Under the pieces are notes generated by a model, which saw nothing but the letters and a program-made list of their open reading frames with translations, was not told the origin of the DNA and made no database searches. From Paenibacillus sp. JJ-223 (GTDB taxonomy: Bacteria; Bacillota; Bacilli; Paenibacillales; Paenibacillaceae): DNA of 63,141 nucleotides. Of the stretch, positions 1 through 9,442 are shown one piece after another. The translations under genes were made by a program, and so were the position numbers. Location: NCBI RefSeq assembly GCF_927798175.1, contig NZ_CAKMMP010000026.1:1-63141 (forward strand). Direction: 5' to 3'. Position 1 is the stretch's first letter; the number at the start of each line of letters is the position of its first letter.

Positions 1-80
1 TCCCGAACACGACCGTTAAGCCCTCTAGCGCCGATGGTACTTGGACCGCAGGGTCCTGGGAGAGTAGGAAGCCGCCAAGC
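1..80 (+). rRNA. rrf: 5S ribosomal RNA, 3' part (truncated by window edge)
   Basis: The first 80 bases match the conserved 3' two thirds of bacterial 5S rRNA, including the GCGCCGATGGTACTTG block, the GGGTCCTGGGAGAGTAGG block and the terminal GCCGCCAAGC. The 5' end lies outside the window. A strong intrinsic terminator begins five bases downstream, so this is the end of an rRNA operon. Confidence 0.95.
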
Positions 81-84
81 GAAG

Positions 85-118
85 AACCACTGCCGATGTC
101 ATCGGTGGTGGTTTTTTT
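85..118 (+). terminator. Intrinsic terminator of the upstream rRNA operon
   Basis: A 13-bp stem (85-97 with 101-113, two G-U pairs) closes a three-base loop and runs into seven T residues. It follows the 5S end directly. Confidence 0.93.
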
Positions 119-252
119 ATTTTATAATAATAAGTATACATGAATTGACTTTGTTCCGTACCTCTGACAGACTCATAAGATGAGACATTCTTTTGGATCA
201 ATGGCTTATAGTGGCTCAATCCGAAAATTCAGAGAACGAGGTGCAGAAGGAT

Positions 253-1431
253 ATGGACATTCGCAAATTAACGACAGATGACTACGAAGACAGCATTGCG
301 CTCTCCCAGTATGCCTTTCAGTACGTTTTGACCGAAGAAAAGAAGGAGAAGCGGCGCAGTCAGTTTAATGCTCAGGACACATGGGGTGTATATGAAGGAG
401 GACAACTGGGAGCGAAGCTCCACATTGTTCCTTTTGAGACCTATATTCATGAAAAGGCTTTTGCCATGGGCGGGATTGCGGGGGTTGCCACCTGGCCCGA
501 ATATCGACGCAAAGGATGGGTCGCCAGCTTATTGCGCCATGCGCTAAAAGAGATGAATCGCAACAAGCAAAGCATTTCGTTTTTACATCCATTTTCATTT
601 GGCTTTTACCGCAAATACGGATGGGAAGCGTACATCGAATACAAGAAGTATCGAGTCCCGGTAACGCATCTGCCTGCAAAGAAGGAGACCCCTGGTGCGA
701 TTCGTCGGGGTGAGCCTGAGCTCGAACTGCTCGATAGGATATACCAGGCTTACGCAAGCCGGTTTAACGGAACGCTCGTTCGGGATCGAAATTGGTGGGA
801 GTACTCCGTATTGACGGAAGGTACCAGCCAGAAGGCCGTGTATTACGATGCAGCCAAACAACCGCAGGGCTACGTTTTATACGAGGTGAAGGATCGCAAG
901 TTTACCATCGATGAGATGGTCTGCCTGAACGAAGAAGCGAAACAGGGGCTCTGGACATTCATTGCCAACCACGATTCCATGATTGAAGAGGTGACGCTTC
1001 AGGCGCCTGCGAGCGATGATCTTGCTTTTCGACTGGATAATCCGCGAATCCAGCAGGAGATCGTTCCATACTTTATGGCGCGAATCGTGAGCGTGGAGCA
1101 GTTTGTATCGCAGTACCCTTTTGCAGACCTGGATTCCCCGATTCGCCTTATGCTTCAAGTCCAGGACGAACATGCTCCATGGAATGAGGGCGTATGGGAA
1201 TTGAATATTGCGTTAAACGGCACGGCCTCCATCTGGAAGTCTTCTGCAGAAACGAACGCGGACGGACAAGACGTCAAGGTCAGCATTCAGACGCTAACAA
1301 CGATGCTTTTGGGCTATAAAAGACCTTCGGAGCTGTTGGCTATGGGTCGTATTGAAGGCAATACGGAGAGTGTGGCCGCACTGGAACGGGCCATTCCGAA
1401 TAGGGAGACGTATCTGCTGGACTTTTTTTGA
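253..1431 (+). CDS. Eis-like GNAT family N-acetyltransferase
   Basis: A 392-residue protein of the Eis-like branch of GCN5-related acetyltransferases, which use acetyl-CoA to acetylate amines; the substrate cannot be told from sequence. The first GNAT domain has the acetyl-CoA loop GVATWPEYRRKGW at about residues 88-100 and the family signature FGFYRKYGWE near 135. A second GNAT-like half and a C-terminal SCP2-like domain (about 295-392) follow, which fits the three-part Eis architecture. I chose ATG 253 because GAGGTG lies nine bases upstream; the frame stays open back to 193 without a better SD site. The gene stands alone between the rRNA terminator and its own terminator at 1524. Confidence 0.85.
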   Translation: MDIRKLTTDDYEDSIALSQYAFQYVLTEEKKEKRRSQFNAQDTWGVYEGGQLGAKLHIVPFETYIHEKAFAMGGIAGVATWPEYRRKGWVASLLRHALKEMNRNKQSISFLHPFSFGFYRKYGWEAYIEYKKYRVPVTHLPAKKETPGAIRRGEPELELLDRIYQAYASRFNGTLVRDRNWWEYSVLTEGTSQKAVYYDAAKQPQGYVLYEVKDRKFTIDEMVCLNEEAKQGLWTFIANHDSMIEEVTLQAPASDDLAFRLDNPRIQQEIVPYFMARIVSVEQFVSQYPFADLDSPIRLMLQVQDEHAPWNEGVWELNIALNGTASIWKSSAETNADGQDVKVSIQTLTTMLLGYKRPSELLAMGRIEGNTESVAALERAIPNRETYLLDFF

Positions 1432-1523
1432 GATGTCCTGCCGGAAACGGTGGGGAGCGAGGAATTCCCGATTGGGGCATGGTACGCTTAACGAGAGATA
1501 CGGAGAAAATGGAAGACAAAAGG

Positions 1524-1554
1524 ACTTCTTTCCACGATGGAGAGAGGTTTTTTT
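1524..1554 (+). terminator. Intrinsic terminator after the acetyltransferase gene
   Basis: An 11-bp stem (1524-1534 with 1538-1548, two G-U pairs) with loop CGA is followed by seven T residues. It separates the acetyltransferase gene from the ctsR promoter. Confidence 0.85.
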
Positions 1555-1606
1555 GTATATGCGGAATATTTCGTGTAAAATCGTAAAAAATGAAGGAAGA
1601 CCCCTC

Positions 1607-1634
1607 TTGGCAAAACCACAGAATATGTTATAAT
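1607..1634 (+). promoter_or_regulatory. Sigma-A promoter of the ctsR operon
   Basis: TTGGCA (1607-1612), a 16-bp spacer and a perfect TATAAT (1629-1634). The start point would fall inside the CtsR operator just downstream, the usual layout for CtsR repression. The 230-base leader to ctsR holds no other recognised element. Confidence 0.8.
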
Positions 1635-1642
1635 GTAAATAA

Positions 1643-1659
1643 AGTCAAAGAAAGTCAAA
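1643..1659 (+). promoter_or_regulatory. CtsR operator (CtsR box)
   Basis: The heptad AGTCAAA occurs at 1643-1649 and again at 1653-1659, separated by GAA. This matches the direct-repeat CtsR consensus (two RGTCAAA heptads three bases apart). It overlaps the predicted transcription start, so bound CtsR would block initiation until heat or McsB activity removes it. Confidence 0.9.
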
Positions 1660-1864
1660 GTCAACTGAAAGTCGAAATCAGCCTTGATCTTGTGGTGATA
1701 AGGCGAATTTCCATCAGAACTTCAAGCGTCCTCACCCACCGGTTGCCGGCTTGGAATGCAGATTCGTTGTTTCCTTGAATGGTTAAAATGGGGGAGAGGT
1801 TGTACTCTGTGGGGGCGTGTGGGTCCTAATTGACTTAACGTTTCAAACAGTGGAGGATGAGTCG

Positions 1865-2326
1865 ATGCGTAATATCTCTGATGTTATCGAACAATATCTG
1901 AAGAGTATTTTGCATGAAAGTCCCGAGGGGATGATTGAGATTCAGCGCAACGACCTTGCTGATCAATTCTCATGCGTGCCTTCGCAGATCAACTATGTCA
2001 TCAGCACGCGTTTTACGCTCGAAAAAGGTTACCTGGTCGAAAGCAAACGTGGTGGCGGCGGTTATGTCCGGATACAGCGGATCGAATTGCCCGCACATTC
2101 GGACCTACATCACCATTTGCACCATAGCATAGGCGAGGAGATCGGGCAGACGGCGGCTGAGGGGCTGATTTATCAACTTGAGGAAGCGCGTTTCCTGAGC
2201 AAGCGGGAGGCAGCTTTAATGCGTGCCGCGATGTCGAGGGAAATTATAATGGTCAAACTTCCTTACCGGGATCAAATTCGTGCCAGAATGTTGAAAGCAA
2301 TGATCATCTCGTTGCTCGGTAAATAA
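1865..2326 (+). CDS. ctsR: CtsR, repressor of class III heat-shock genes
   Basis: A 153-residue protein matching CtsR along its length. It begins MRNISDVIEQYLK and has the winged helix-turn-helix with the glycine-rich wing RGGGGYVRI near residues 60-68, the wing that enters the minor groove and senses heat in this family. The C-terminal half is the dimerisation and McsB-interaction region. ATG 1865 is preceded by GGAGG at eight bases; upstream codons in the open frame lack an SD. It is first in ctsR-mcsA-mcsB-clpC and represses its own operon through the box at 1643-1659. Confidence 0.97.
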   Translation: MRNISDVIEQYLKSILHESPEGMIEIQRNDLADQFSCVPSQINYVISTRFTLEKGYLVESKRGGGGYVRIQRIELPAHSDLHHHLHHSIGEEIGQTAAEGLIYQLEEARFLSKREAALMRAAMSREIIMVKLPYRDQIRARMLKAMIISLLGK

Positions 2327-2348
2327 AACGTTTGGGGGGTACATCATT

Positions 2349-2873
2349 ATGCTGTGCCAGGAATGCAACAAACGTCCGGCGACACTTCATTTCACGAAAA
2401 TCGTAAATGGAGAAAAGACGGAATTTCATATTTGCGAGTCATGTGCTCGCGAAAAAGGGGAGATTATCCCCGGAACAGCAGGCGGATTCTCGATTCACAA
2501 CCTGTTGTCGGGGTTGCTTGATTTCGATCCTGCCGGCAAAAACGGCTCCGCAGGCGCATCCTCTCCACAATCGCTGAGATGCGAAGAGTGCGGAATGACC
2601 TATTCACAGTTTAGCAAAATCGGCCGATTCGGCTGCAGCTCATGTTATAAATATTTCGACAGTCGGCTGGATCCGTTATTCAAGCGGGTGCATGGCAGCA
2701 CCTCTCATGTGGGTAAGGTCCCTGCGAGAGCGGGGGGACGCATCAAGCTGAAACGGCAAATCGCCGATCTGAAGAAGGACCTTCAGGAAAGCATTGCCGG
2801 AGAGGAATTCGAAGCCGCCGCGGGGATCCGCGATCAGATCCGGGAGCTTGAAAAACGGCTGGCTCAGGAGTAA
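2349..2873 (+). CDS. mcsA: McsA, zinc-binding activator of the McsB arginine kinase
   Basis: A 174-residue protein with four CxxC pairs: CQEC and CESC near the N-terminus, CEEC and CSSC in the middle. These bind zinc in McsA. The last 40 residues form a UVR motif, the coiled element also found in UvrB and UvrC. McsA binds and activates McsB and helps mark proteins for ClpCP. It starts 22 bases after ctsR with a GGGGGG-type SD and is followed 37 bases later by mcsB. Confidence 0.96.
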   Translation: MLCQECNKRPATLHFTKIVNGEKTEFHICESCAREKGEIIPGTAGGFSIHNLLSGLLDFDPAGKNGSAGASSPQSLRCEECGMTYSQFSKIGRFGCSSCYKYFDSRLDPLFKRVHGSTSHVGKVPARAGGRIKLKRQIADLKKDLQESIAGEEFEAAAGIRDQIRELEKRLAQE

Positions 2874-2910
2874 AGTTTGGTCAAGAGTCATGAGTAGGAG
2901 GGATATGCAA

Positions 2911-3981
2911 ATGCCTAGTCTGCGCTTCACGGAACAGGCACTAAGCGACTGGATGCGAAGCGATGCAGCCGATTCCGAAATCGTCATCAGCAGCCGCGTT
3001 CGGATCGCCCGCAACCTGCAGCACTATCCGTTTCCGATGCTGGCCACCAACCAGCAATCCGAAGAAGTGCTGAACAAACTGAGCGAAGTGCTTCAACATG
3101 ATGATATTCGGGCTTTTGCCAACTTCCACACGTTGGAATTGGCAGATGTCCCTGACCTTGATAAAAGGGTGCTCGTCGAGAAACATCTGATCAGTCCCAG
3201 CTTGGCGAGCGAGTCCAGAAATGGCGCCGTCATTCTGAGCGAGGATGAATCCATCAGCATCATGATTAACGAAGAGGACCATCTGCGCATCCAATGTCTT
3301 TATCCGGGATTTCAGGTGAAGGAAGCGTGGGAGAGGGCATCTTCGATCGATGATGCTTTTGAAGCCCATGTGGATTATGCCTTCGATGATCGAAGAGGTT
3401 ATCTGACCAGCTGTCCGACGAATGTAGGCACAGGGGTCAGAGCATCGGTCATGATGCATCTGCCTGCACTGGTCATGACACAGCAGATTGGCCGTATTTT
3501 GACGGCCGTTTCCCAAGTGGGGCTTACCGTACGAGGCATCTATGGGGAAGGCAGTGAGGCGATGGGAAACCTGTTCCAGATTTCCAACCAGATTACGCTT
3601 GGACAGACGGAGCAGGAAGTCATCGACAATCTGCACGGCGTGGTGCTCCAAATTATCGAGCATGAACGTACAGCGAGAAAACGTTTGATGACAGACTCCA
3701 GGCTGCGAATCACGGATAGGGTGATGCGTTCTTACGGTATTTTGTCCTATGCGGCTGTCATGGATTCCAAAGAAGCGGCACAGCGCCTCTCCGACGTCAG
3801 GTTGGGTGTGGACCTTGGTCTCCTTGATGGATTGTCCATCCCCGTCATGAATGAGCTTAACGTCATGACGCAACCCGGCTTTTTGCAGAAAACGTTCGGG
3901 GAAGACATGCGAGCGGATGAACGGGACATCTACCGTGCGCAGCTGATTCGTGATACGATCAGTACAACCAAAAATTCCTAA
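2911..3981 (+). CDS. mcsB: McsB, protein arginine kinase
   Basis: A 356-residue member of the ATP:guanido phosphotransferase family that phosphorylates arginines on CtsR and damaged proteins, tagging them for ClpC-ClpP. Visible signatures are ISSRVRIARN at about 26-35, the active-site segment TSCPTNVGTG with Cys168, and a C-terminal RDIYRA that fits the RDxxRA phosphoarginine-sensing motif. Three in-frame starts exist (2890, 2905, 2911). I chose 2911 because GGAGGG at 2897-2902 sits eight bases before it but only two before 2905. A 173-base gap separates it from clpC. Confidence 0.96.
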   Translation: MPSLRFTEQALSDWMRSDAADSEIVISSRVRIARNLQHYPFPMLATNQQSEEVLNKLSEVLQHDDIRAFANFHTLELADVPDLDKRVLVEKHLISPSLASESRNGAVILSEDESISIMINEEDHLRIQCLYPGFQVKEAWERASSIDDAFEAHVDYAFDDRRGYLTSCPTNVGTGVRASVMMHLPALVMTQQIGRILTAVSQVGLTVRGIYGEGSEAMGNLFQISNQITLGQTEQEVIDNLHGVVLQIIEHERTARKRLMTDSRLRITDRVMRSYGILSYAAVMDSKEAAQRLSDVRLGVDLGLLDGLSIPVMNELNVMTQPGFLQKTFGEDMRADERDIYRAQLIRDTISTTKNS

Positions 3982-4154
3982 CGGCTTCACCAGAGAATCG
4001 ATTTGGGTTTCACGTCCGCGTTAAAGCGGCTTTTATATAATGATATTATTCGCGGCATATGGTCGCAAAAAGACATTACAACAAAGATTACTACAGCGGA
4101 GCCTTTGATTAGGATGGTCCCGCTTATATCCAAAACCATGGAGGTGCAGGAGAT

Positions 4155-6614
4155 ATGATGTTTGGAAGATTTACGGAACGGGCCCAGAAGGTGCTCGCAC
4201 TCGCGCAGGAAGAAGCTGTCCGTCTCGGTCACAATAACATCGGTACAGAGCATATTTTGCTCGGCCTCATTCGAGAAGGCGAAGGCATTGCGGCCAAAGC
4301 GCTGATCGGCCTGGGACTCGGATTGGAAAAAATTCAAGATGAAGTAGAGACGCTGATTGGCCGCGGCCAGGAGCAGCCTACGAACATTGCATATACGCCT
4401 CGTGCGAAAAAAGTGATCGAATTGTCCATGGATGAGGCACGCAAGCTGGGCCACACTTATGTGGGCACAGAACATATTTTGCTTGGTCTGATCCGCGAGG
4501 GTGAAGGCGTTGCGGCACGTGTGCTCAACAATTTGGGTATCAGCCTCAACAAGGCTCGTCAGCAAGTATTGCAATTGCTTGGCAGCAGCGAAGCGGTATC
4601 CAGCCATAATGGAGCACCTGCGAACGTTAGCACGCCAACGCTGGACAGCTTGGCCCGCGATTTGACGGCATACGCGAAAGAAAACAACCTTGATCCGGTT
4701 ATTGGCCGCAGCAAGGAAATCGAACGCGTAATTCAGGTGTTGAGCCGCCGCACCAAAAACAACCCGGTATTGATCGGGGAGCCGGGCGTAGGTAAAACGG
4801 CGATTGCCGAAGGCCTTGCCCAAAAAATCATCAATAACGAAATTCCGGAAACGCTGCGAGACAAACGCGTAATGACTCTGGATATGGGTTCGGTCGTTGC
4901 AGGTACGAAATACCGGGGCGAATTCGAAGATCGTTTGAAAAAAATCATGGACGAAATTCGTCAGGCAGGCAACATCGTGCTGTTCATTGACGAGCTGCAC
5001 ACCCTGATTGGTGCAGGTGGAGCCGAAGGCGCCATCGATGCTTCCAACATCCTGAAACCGGCGCTGGCACGCGGTGAGCTGCAATGCATCGGGGCAACAA
5101 CGCTGGATGAGTACCGCAAATACATCGAGAAAGACGCTGCGTTGGAGCGCCGTTTCCAACCGATTACGGTGGATCAGCCTTCTCCGGAAGAAGCCATTCA
5201 AATTTTGCACGGCTTGCGTGATCGTTACGAAGCGCATCACCGCGTGAAAATTACGGATGAGGCCATTGTACAGGCCGTGAAACTGTCCGATCGGTATATT
5301 ACGGATCGTTTCCTGCCAGACAAAGCGATTGACCTGATTGACGAAGCGGGTTCCAAAGTAAGGCTGAACTCGTATACCATTCCGCCGAATCTGAAACAGC
5401 TGGAAGGCCGTCTTGAAGATATCCGCAAGGAGAAAGACGCAGCCGTCCAAAGCCAGGAATTCGAAAAAGCGGCAGCGCTGCGCGATACTGAACAAAAAAT
5501 TCGCGAAGAACTGGATCTGACCAAAAACCAATGGAAAGAAAAACAGGGACGCACCGATTCCGAAGTAACACCGGAAGACATCGCTCAAGTCGTAGCGAAC
5601 TGGACCGGCATTCCGGTGAACAAGCTGAAAGAAGAAGAAACTCAGCGTTTGCTGAATCTGGAGCAAATTTTGCATGAACGCGTCATCGGTCAGGATGAAG
5701 CCGTTAAATCCGTGAGCCGTGCCGTACGCCGCGCACGTGCCGGTCTGAAAGATCCGAAGCGTCCAATGGGCTCCTTCATCTTCCTCGGTCCAACCGGGGT
5801 CGGTAAAACCGAGCTGGCTCGTGCCTTGGCAGAAGCGATGTTCGGTGACGAAAATGCGGTAATCCGCATCGACATGTCCGAATATGGCGAGAAACACTCC
5901 ACGGCTCGCCTGGTCGGAGCGCCCCCAGGATACGTTGGTTATGAAGAAGGCGGTCAGCTGACCGAGAAAGTGCGCCGCAAACCATATTCCGTCGTATTGC
6001 TGGACGAAGTTGAGAAGGCACACCCTGAAGTGTTCAACATCTTGCTGCAGGTGCTGGAGGATGGACGCCTGACCGATTCCAAGGGCCGGGTTGTCGACTT
6101 CCGCAATACCCTCATCATTCTGACATCCAATGTCGGAGCTGAAGCGATCAAACGCAATTCCACGCTCGGCTTCACCGCGGTTATGGATGCGGGCGCCGAT
6201 TACAGCAACATGAAGGGCAAAGTGATGGATGAGCTGAAGAAAAGCTTCCGTCCGGAGTTCTTGAACCGGATCGACGAAATCATCGTATTCCATTCTCTCG
6301 AAGAGAAACATATCGCCGAGATCGTTTCTCTTATGAGCGAAGAACTGCGCAAACGTCTGCGTGATTACGATGTGGACTTCGAATTGACGGATTCGGCCAA
6401 AGCGTTCCTGGCTAAAGCAGGCTTTGATCCCGCTTACGGTGCACGTCCATTGCGCCGGGCCATTCAGAAGCACATCGAGGATCGTCTGTCCGAAGAATTG
6501 CTCACAGGCAGCGTAAAGAAAGGCGATTCGTTGTTGATTGATGAAAAAGACGGCGAGCTGTCGGTTACGAAAAAGGAAATTGCTCCTGCCAATGAGGAAA
6601 TCGAAACCAAATAA
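4155..6614 (+). CDS. clpC: ClpC, AAA+ unfoldase of the ClpCP protease
   Basis: An 819-residue Hsp100 ATPase close to the usual family length. Order: Clp N-domain with two repeats (about 1-145), first AAA+ module with Walker A GEPGVGKTA near 208, a coiled M-domain carrying a UVR-like helix (about 405-475), and second AAA+ module with Walker A GPTGVGKTE near 545, then the D2-small domain. ClpC takes McsB-marked or MecA-delivered substrates and feeds them to ClpP. ATG 4155 has GGAGGTG eight bases upstream and gives the MMFGRFTERA start known in this family. It closes the CtsR operon before the terminator at 6697. Confidence 0.98.
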   Translation: MMFGRFTERAQKVLALAQEEAVRLGHNNIGTEHILLGLIREGEGIAAKALIGLGLGLEKIQDEVETLIGRGQEQPTNIAYTPRAKKVIELSMDEARKLGHTYVGTEHILLGLIREGEGVAARVLNNLGISLNKARQQVLQLLGSSEAVSSHNGAPANVSTPTLDSLARDLTAYAKENNLDPVIGRSKEIERVIQVLSRRTKNNPVLIGEPGVGKTAIAEGLAQKIINNEIPETLRDKRVMTLDMGSVVAGTKYRGEFEDRLKKIMDEIRQAGNIVLFIDELHTLIGAGGAEGAIDASNILKPALARGELQCIGATTLDEYRKYIEKDAALERRFQPITVDQPSPEEAIQILHGLRDRYEAHHRVKITDEAIVQAVKLSDRYITDRFLPDKAIDLIDEAGSKVRLNSYTIPPNLKQLEGRLEDIRKEKDAAVQSQEFEKAAALRDTEQKIREELDLTKNQWKEKQGRTDSEVTPEDIAQVVANWTGIPVNKLKEEETQRLLNLEQILHERVIGQDEAVKSVSRAVRRARAGLKDPKRPMGSFIFLGPTGVGKTELARALAEAMFGDENAVIRIDMSEYGEKHSTARLVGAPPGYVGYEEGGQLTEKVRRKPYSVVLLDEVEKAHPEVFNILLQVLEDGRLTDSKGRVVDFRNTLIILTSNVGAEAIKRNSTLGFTAVMDAGADYSNMKGKVMDELKKSFRPEFLNRIDEIIVFHSLEEKHIAEIVSLMSEELRKRLRDYDVDFELTDSAKAFLAKAGFDPAYGARPLRRAIQKHIEDRLSEELLTGSVKKGDSLLIDEKDGELSVTKKEIAPANEEIETK

Positions 6615-6696
6615 CCGGATCTTCATGGACGGGTTCCGTCCTAGATCCGACCATAAAGTTATTCCTTTCGGCTTCGGCCGATCGGACGTTAAGTAC

Positions 6697-6731
6697 AAAG
6701 AGGCCTGCCGATTTTTGGCGGGCCTCTTTTT
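6697..6731 (+). terminator. Intrinsic terminator of the ctsR-clpC operon
   Basis: AAAGAGGCC pairs with GGCCTCTTT with an inner GCC/GGC extension, followed by T residues. It lies 82 bases after clpC. Confidence 0.92.
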
Positions 6732-6767
6732 GCTATGCAACAACATGTGTAAAGTTTACGATAATCC

Positions 6768-6797
6768 TTTACGAAAAATCTCAAACAATGGTAAACT
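6768..6797 (+). promoter_or_regulatory. Candidate sigma-A promoter for radA-disA
   Basis: TTTACG and TAAACT are separated by 18 bp. It lies after the clpC terminator and about 90 bases before radA. Both boxes are imperfect, so this is a weak call. Confidence 0.35.
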
Positions 6798-6888
6798 TTT
6801 AGTATGCCTGCCTGTCAGGATGTTCGGGTCAAAATTCGTCGAAAAATGCAAAACGTTGAAATAAAATAAAACTTTTCAGGAGGCTGAA

Positions 6889-8256
6889 GTGGCTAAAACA
6901 AAGACCAAGTTTCAGTGTACAGAATGCGGCTACGAAGCCCCGAAGTGGTACGGCAAATGCCCGGGCTGCCAATCCTGGAACTCCATGGTGGAGGAAACGG
7001 AAACAATTGTCAAAACGCAGGGGAGAAATTCACCTCTGTTTGACAGTAAAGATAAACCCCTTCCCATCATAAACATAGATAGTGGCCAGGAACCTCGCGT
7101 GCATACGGGCATCGGTGAGTTGAACCGCGTGCTGGGCGGCGGCATCGTTCCAGGCTCCCTTGTATTGGTGGGGGGAGACCCCGGAATCGGGAAATCCACG
7201 CTGATGCTTCAGACATCCCATGCGTTAACCCATTCAGGTTTGAGGGTGTTATACGTTTCGGGAGAGGAGTCGGTGAAACAAACCAAATTGCGGGCAGATC
7301 GCCTCAATGCGTTATCGCCCGAATTGTACGTTTTATGCGAGACGAATATGGAACGTGTTGAAGAGGCGGTGGAGCAGATCCAACCGCATTTTCTTGTCAT
7401 CGATTCGATCCAGACCGTGTACTTGCCCGAGGTGACCAGCGCCCCCGGCAGCGTTGCCCAAGTCAGGGAGTGTACCTCGCGATTCATGCGAATTGCGAAA
7501 GGCAAGGGCATTGCAACCGTACTTGTGGGGCATGTTACGAAGGAAGGAGCCATTGCGGGTCCCCGCTTGCTGGAGCATATGGTGGATTGCGTTCTTTATT
7601 TCGAGGGAGAGCGTCACCACACGTATCGCTTGTTGCGAGCGGTCAAAAACCGTTTCGGCTCAACAAACGAGATCGGCATTTTCGAAATGGGCGAGGATGG
7701 GCTGCGCGAAGTGGGCAACCCTTCCGAATTGTTTTTGTCGGAGCGCCCGCTCGGCGTGGCAGGATCTACCGTCGTCGCCAGCATGGAAGGCACGCGGCCG
7801 ATGCTTGTGGAACTGCAGGCGCTGATATCGGCAACCCACTTTCCATCCCCGCGCCGGATGGCGACAGGCATCGATCATCATCGTTTAAACCTGATCATTG
7901 CCGTGCTGGAGAAAAGGATGGGCATGTTTTTGCAAACGCAAGACGCCTATCTGAACGTGGCGGGCGGAGTCCGTCTGGATGAGCCGGCTGTTGACCTGGC
8001 CGTCGCGGTCAGTATAGCATCCAGCTTGCGGGATGTGCCGACCAAGCCGGATGACGTCATTTTTGGCGAAATCGGCCTGACGGGGGAGGTCAGAGCGGTA
8101 TCGCGTGCAGAACAGCGCGTAAAGGAAGCGGAGAAACTTGGATTTAAACGGGTCATTTTACCCGAAAAAAGTTTGAAGGGATGGAAGCATCCCCGCGGAA
8201 TACAGTTGATCGGTGTGAATACTGTGGCAGATGCACTAGCGGTTGCTTTAGATTAG
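6889..8256 (+). CDS. radA: RadA/Sms, DNA repair and recombination ATPase
   Basis: A 455-residue protein of normal RadA length. It has an N-terminal zinc finger (CTEC and CPGC in the first 30 residues), a RecA-like core with Walker A GGDPGIGKST, the RadA-specific KNRFGSTNE motif, and a C-terminal Lon-protease-like domain ending in the HPRGIQLIGV region. RadA is a helicase that processes branched recombination intermediates. The start is GTG 6889, five bases after AGGAGG. It is followed 12 bases later by disA, an ancient pairing. Confidence 0.96.
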   Translation: MAKTKTKFQCTECGYEAPKWYGKCPGCQSWNSMVEETETIVKTQGRNSPLFDSKDKPLPIINIDSGQEPRVHTGIGELNRVLGGGIVPGSLVLVGGDPGIGKSTLMLQTSHALTHSGLRVLYVSGEESVKQTKLRADRLNALSPELYVLCETNMERVEEAVEQIQPHFLVIDSIQTVYLPEVTSAPGSVAQVRECTSRFMRIAKGKGIATVLVGHVTKEGAIAGPRLLEHMVDCVLYFEGERHHTYRLLRAVKNRFGSTNEIGIFEMGEDGLREVGNPSELFLSERPLGVAGSTVVASMEGTRPMLVELQALISATHFPSPRRMATGIDHHRLNLIIAVLEKRMGMFLQTQDAYLNVAGGVRLDEPAVDLAVAVSIASSLRDVPTKPDDVIFGEIGLTGEVRAVSRAEQRVKEAEKLGFKRVILPEKSLKGWKHPRGIQLIGVNTVADALAVALD

Positions 8257-8268
8257 GGGGCATAAGAG

Positions 8269-9345
8269 ATGAAGGATTCGAGCCAACTGGATAAAATGAA
8301 TGATTTATTAAGGCTGATCGCGCCAGGCACACCGTTCCGGGAAGGGTTGGAGAACGTGCTGCGCGCCAAAACGGGAGCATTGCTGGTCGTCGGCTACAGT
8401 CCCGAGGTAATGGAAGTGGTGGATGGAGGATTCTCCATTAATTGCGACTTCTCCCCGAACTATTTGTATGAGCTTGCCAAAATGGACGGCGCCATCATTC
8501 TTAGCGAAGATTTGAAGCGCATTTTATATGCCAATACTCAGCTGATCCCGGATTCATCGATCTCGTCCTCAGAGACGGGCATTCGTCACCGGACAGCGGA
8601 ACGTGTGGCAAAGCAAACGGGAAAACTCGTCGTTTCCATCTCCCAACGGAGAAATATCATTACCCTTTATCAAGGAACGCTGCGATACTCGCTCAAGGAG
8701 ATCGGAGTCATTTTGACGAAAGCGAATCAGGCCATCCAGACGCTGGAGAAATACAAGGCGGTTCTCACGCAAGCTCTGACGAATCTTAGCGCATCGGAAT
8801 TCGAAGAGCTGGTGACGATTCCGGAGGTGGTCAATGTCATCCAACGGACCGAGATGGTCATGCGCATCAAAATGGAAATCAAACGTTACATCCACGAGCT
8901 TGGCAACGAAGGACGGCTGATTTCGATGCAAATGGAGGAACTGGTCGGCACAACGGAGGAAGAAGCCTGGTTGCTCTATAAGGATTATGCGCGCGACGAT
9001 AGCGATGAAAAAATCCGCGATATCATTTTGGGATTGAAACGGTTGTCTGACGACGAATTGCTGGACGCGCATCATATCGTGCGTTTGTTAGGTTATCCTT
9101 CCTCCGCTGCGACATCCGAAGAATCGGTTGCGCCTCGCGGATTCAGGGTATTGAATAAGATACCTCGTCTTCCCAACGTGATCATTCACAATTTGGTGGA
9201 ACGGTTCGAACAGCTTCCGCACGTGATCATGGCAACGATCGAAGAATTGGATGAGGTGGACGGCATCGGTGAAGTCCGTGCCCGCACGATCAAGGAAGGC
9301 CTGAAACGTCTGCAGGAGCAGATGTTCATTGACAGACAGATGTAA
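8269..9345 (+). CDS. disA: DisA, DNA-integrity scanning diadenylate cyclase
   Basis: A 358-residue protein that makes cyclic di-AMP from two ATP and pauses at branched DNA. The N-terminal DAC domain shows the catalytic KMDGAIIL segment near 70-77 and GIRHRTAER near 105-113. A helical spine follows, and the C-terminal HhH DNA-binding domain has VDGIGEVRA near 330. The start has a GGGGG SD eight bases upstream. RadA is a known partner that limits DisA activity, which fits their adjacency. DisA also checks chromosome integrity at sporulation onset. Confidence 0.97.
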   Translation: MKDSSQLDKMNDLLRLIAPGTPFREGLENVLRAKTGALLVVGYSPEVMEVVDGGFSINCDFSPNYLYELAKMDGAIILSEDLKRILYANTQLIPDSSISSSETGIRHRTAERVAKQTGKLVVSISQRRNIITLYQGTLRYSLKEIGVILTKANQAIQTLEKYKAVLTQALTNLSASEFEELVTIPEVVNVIQRTEMVMRIKMEIKRYIHELGNEGRLISMQMEELVGTTEEEAWLLYKDYARDDSDEKIRDIILGLKRLSDDELLDAHHIVRLLGYPSSAATSEESVAPRGFRVLNKIPRLPNVIIHNLVERFEQLPHVIMATIEELDEVDGIGEVRARTIKEGLKRLQEQMFIDRQM

Positions 9346-9442
9346 CCCTTAACTCCACGGTGCCGTAAACAGATAAGAATGGAATATTTGAACGTGAATA
9401 GGGTTCTGCGAGAATGGTTCCAAGACGATGAGGTGAACAACG

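Noticed and set aside
4036..4041. TATAAT before clpC as a second promoter
   Set aside because: No acceptable -35 box lies 16-18 bases upstream, and the ctsR promoter accounts for clpC transcription.
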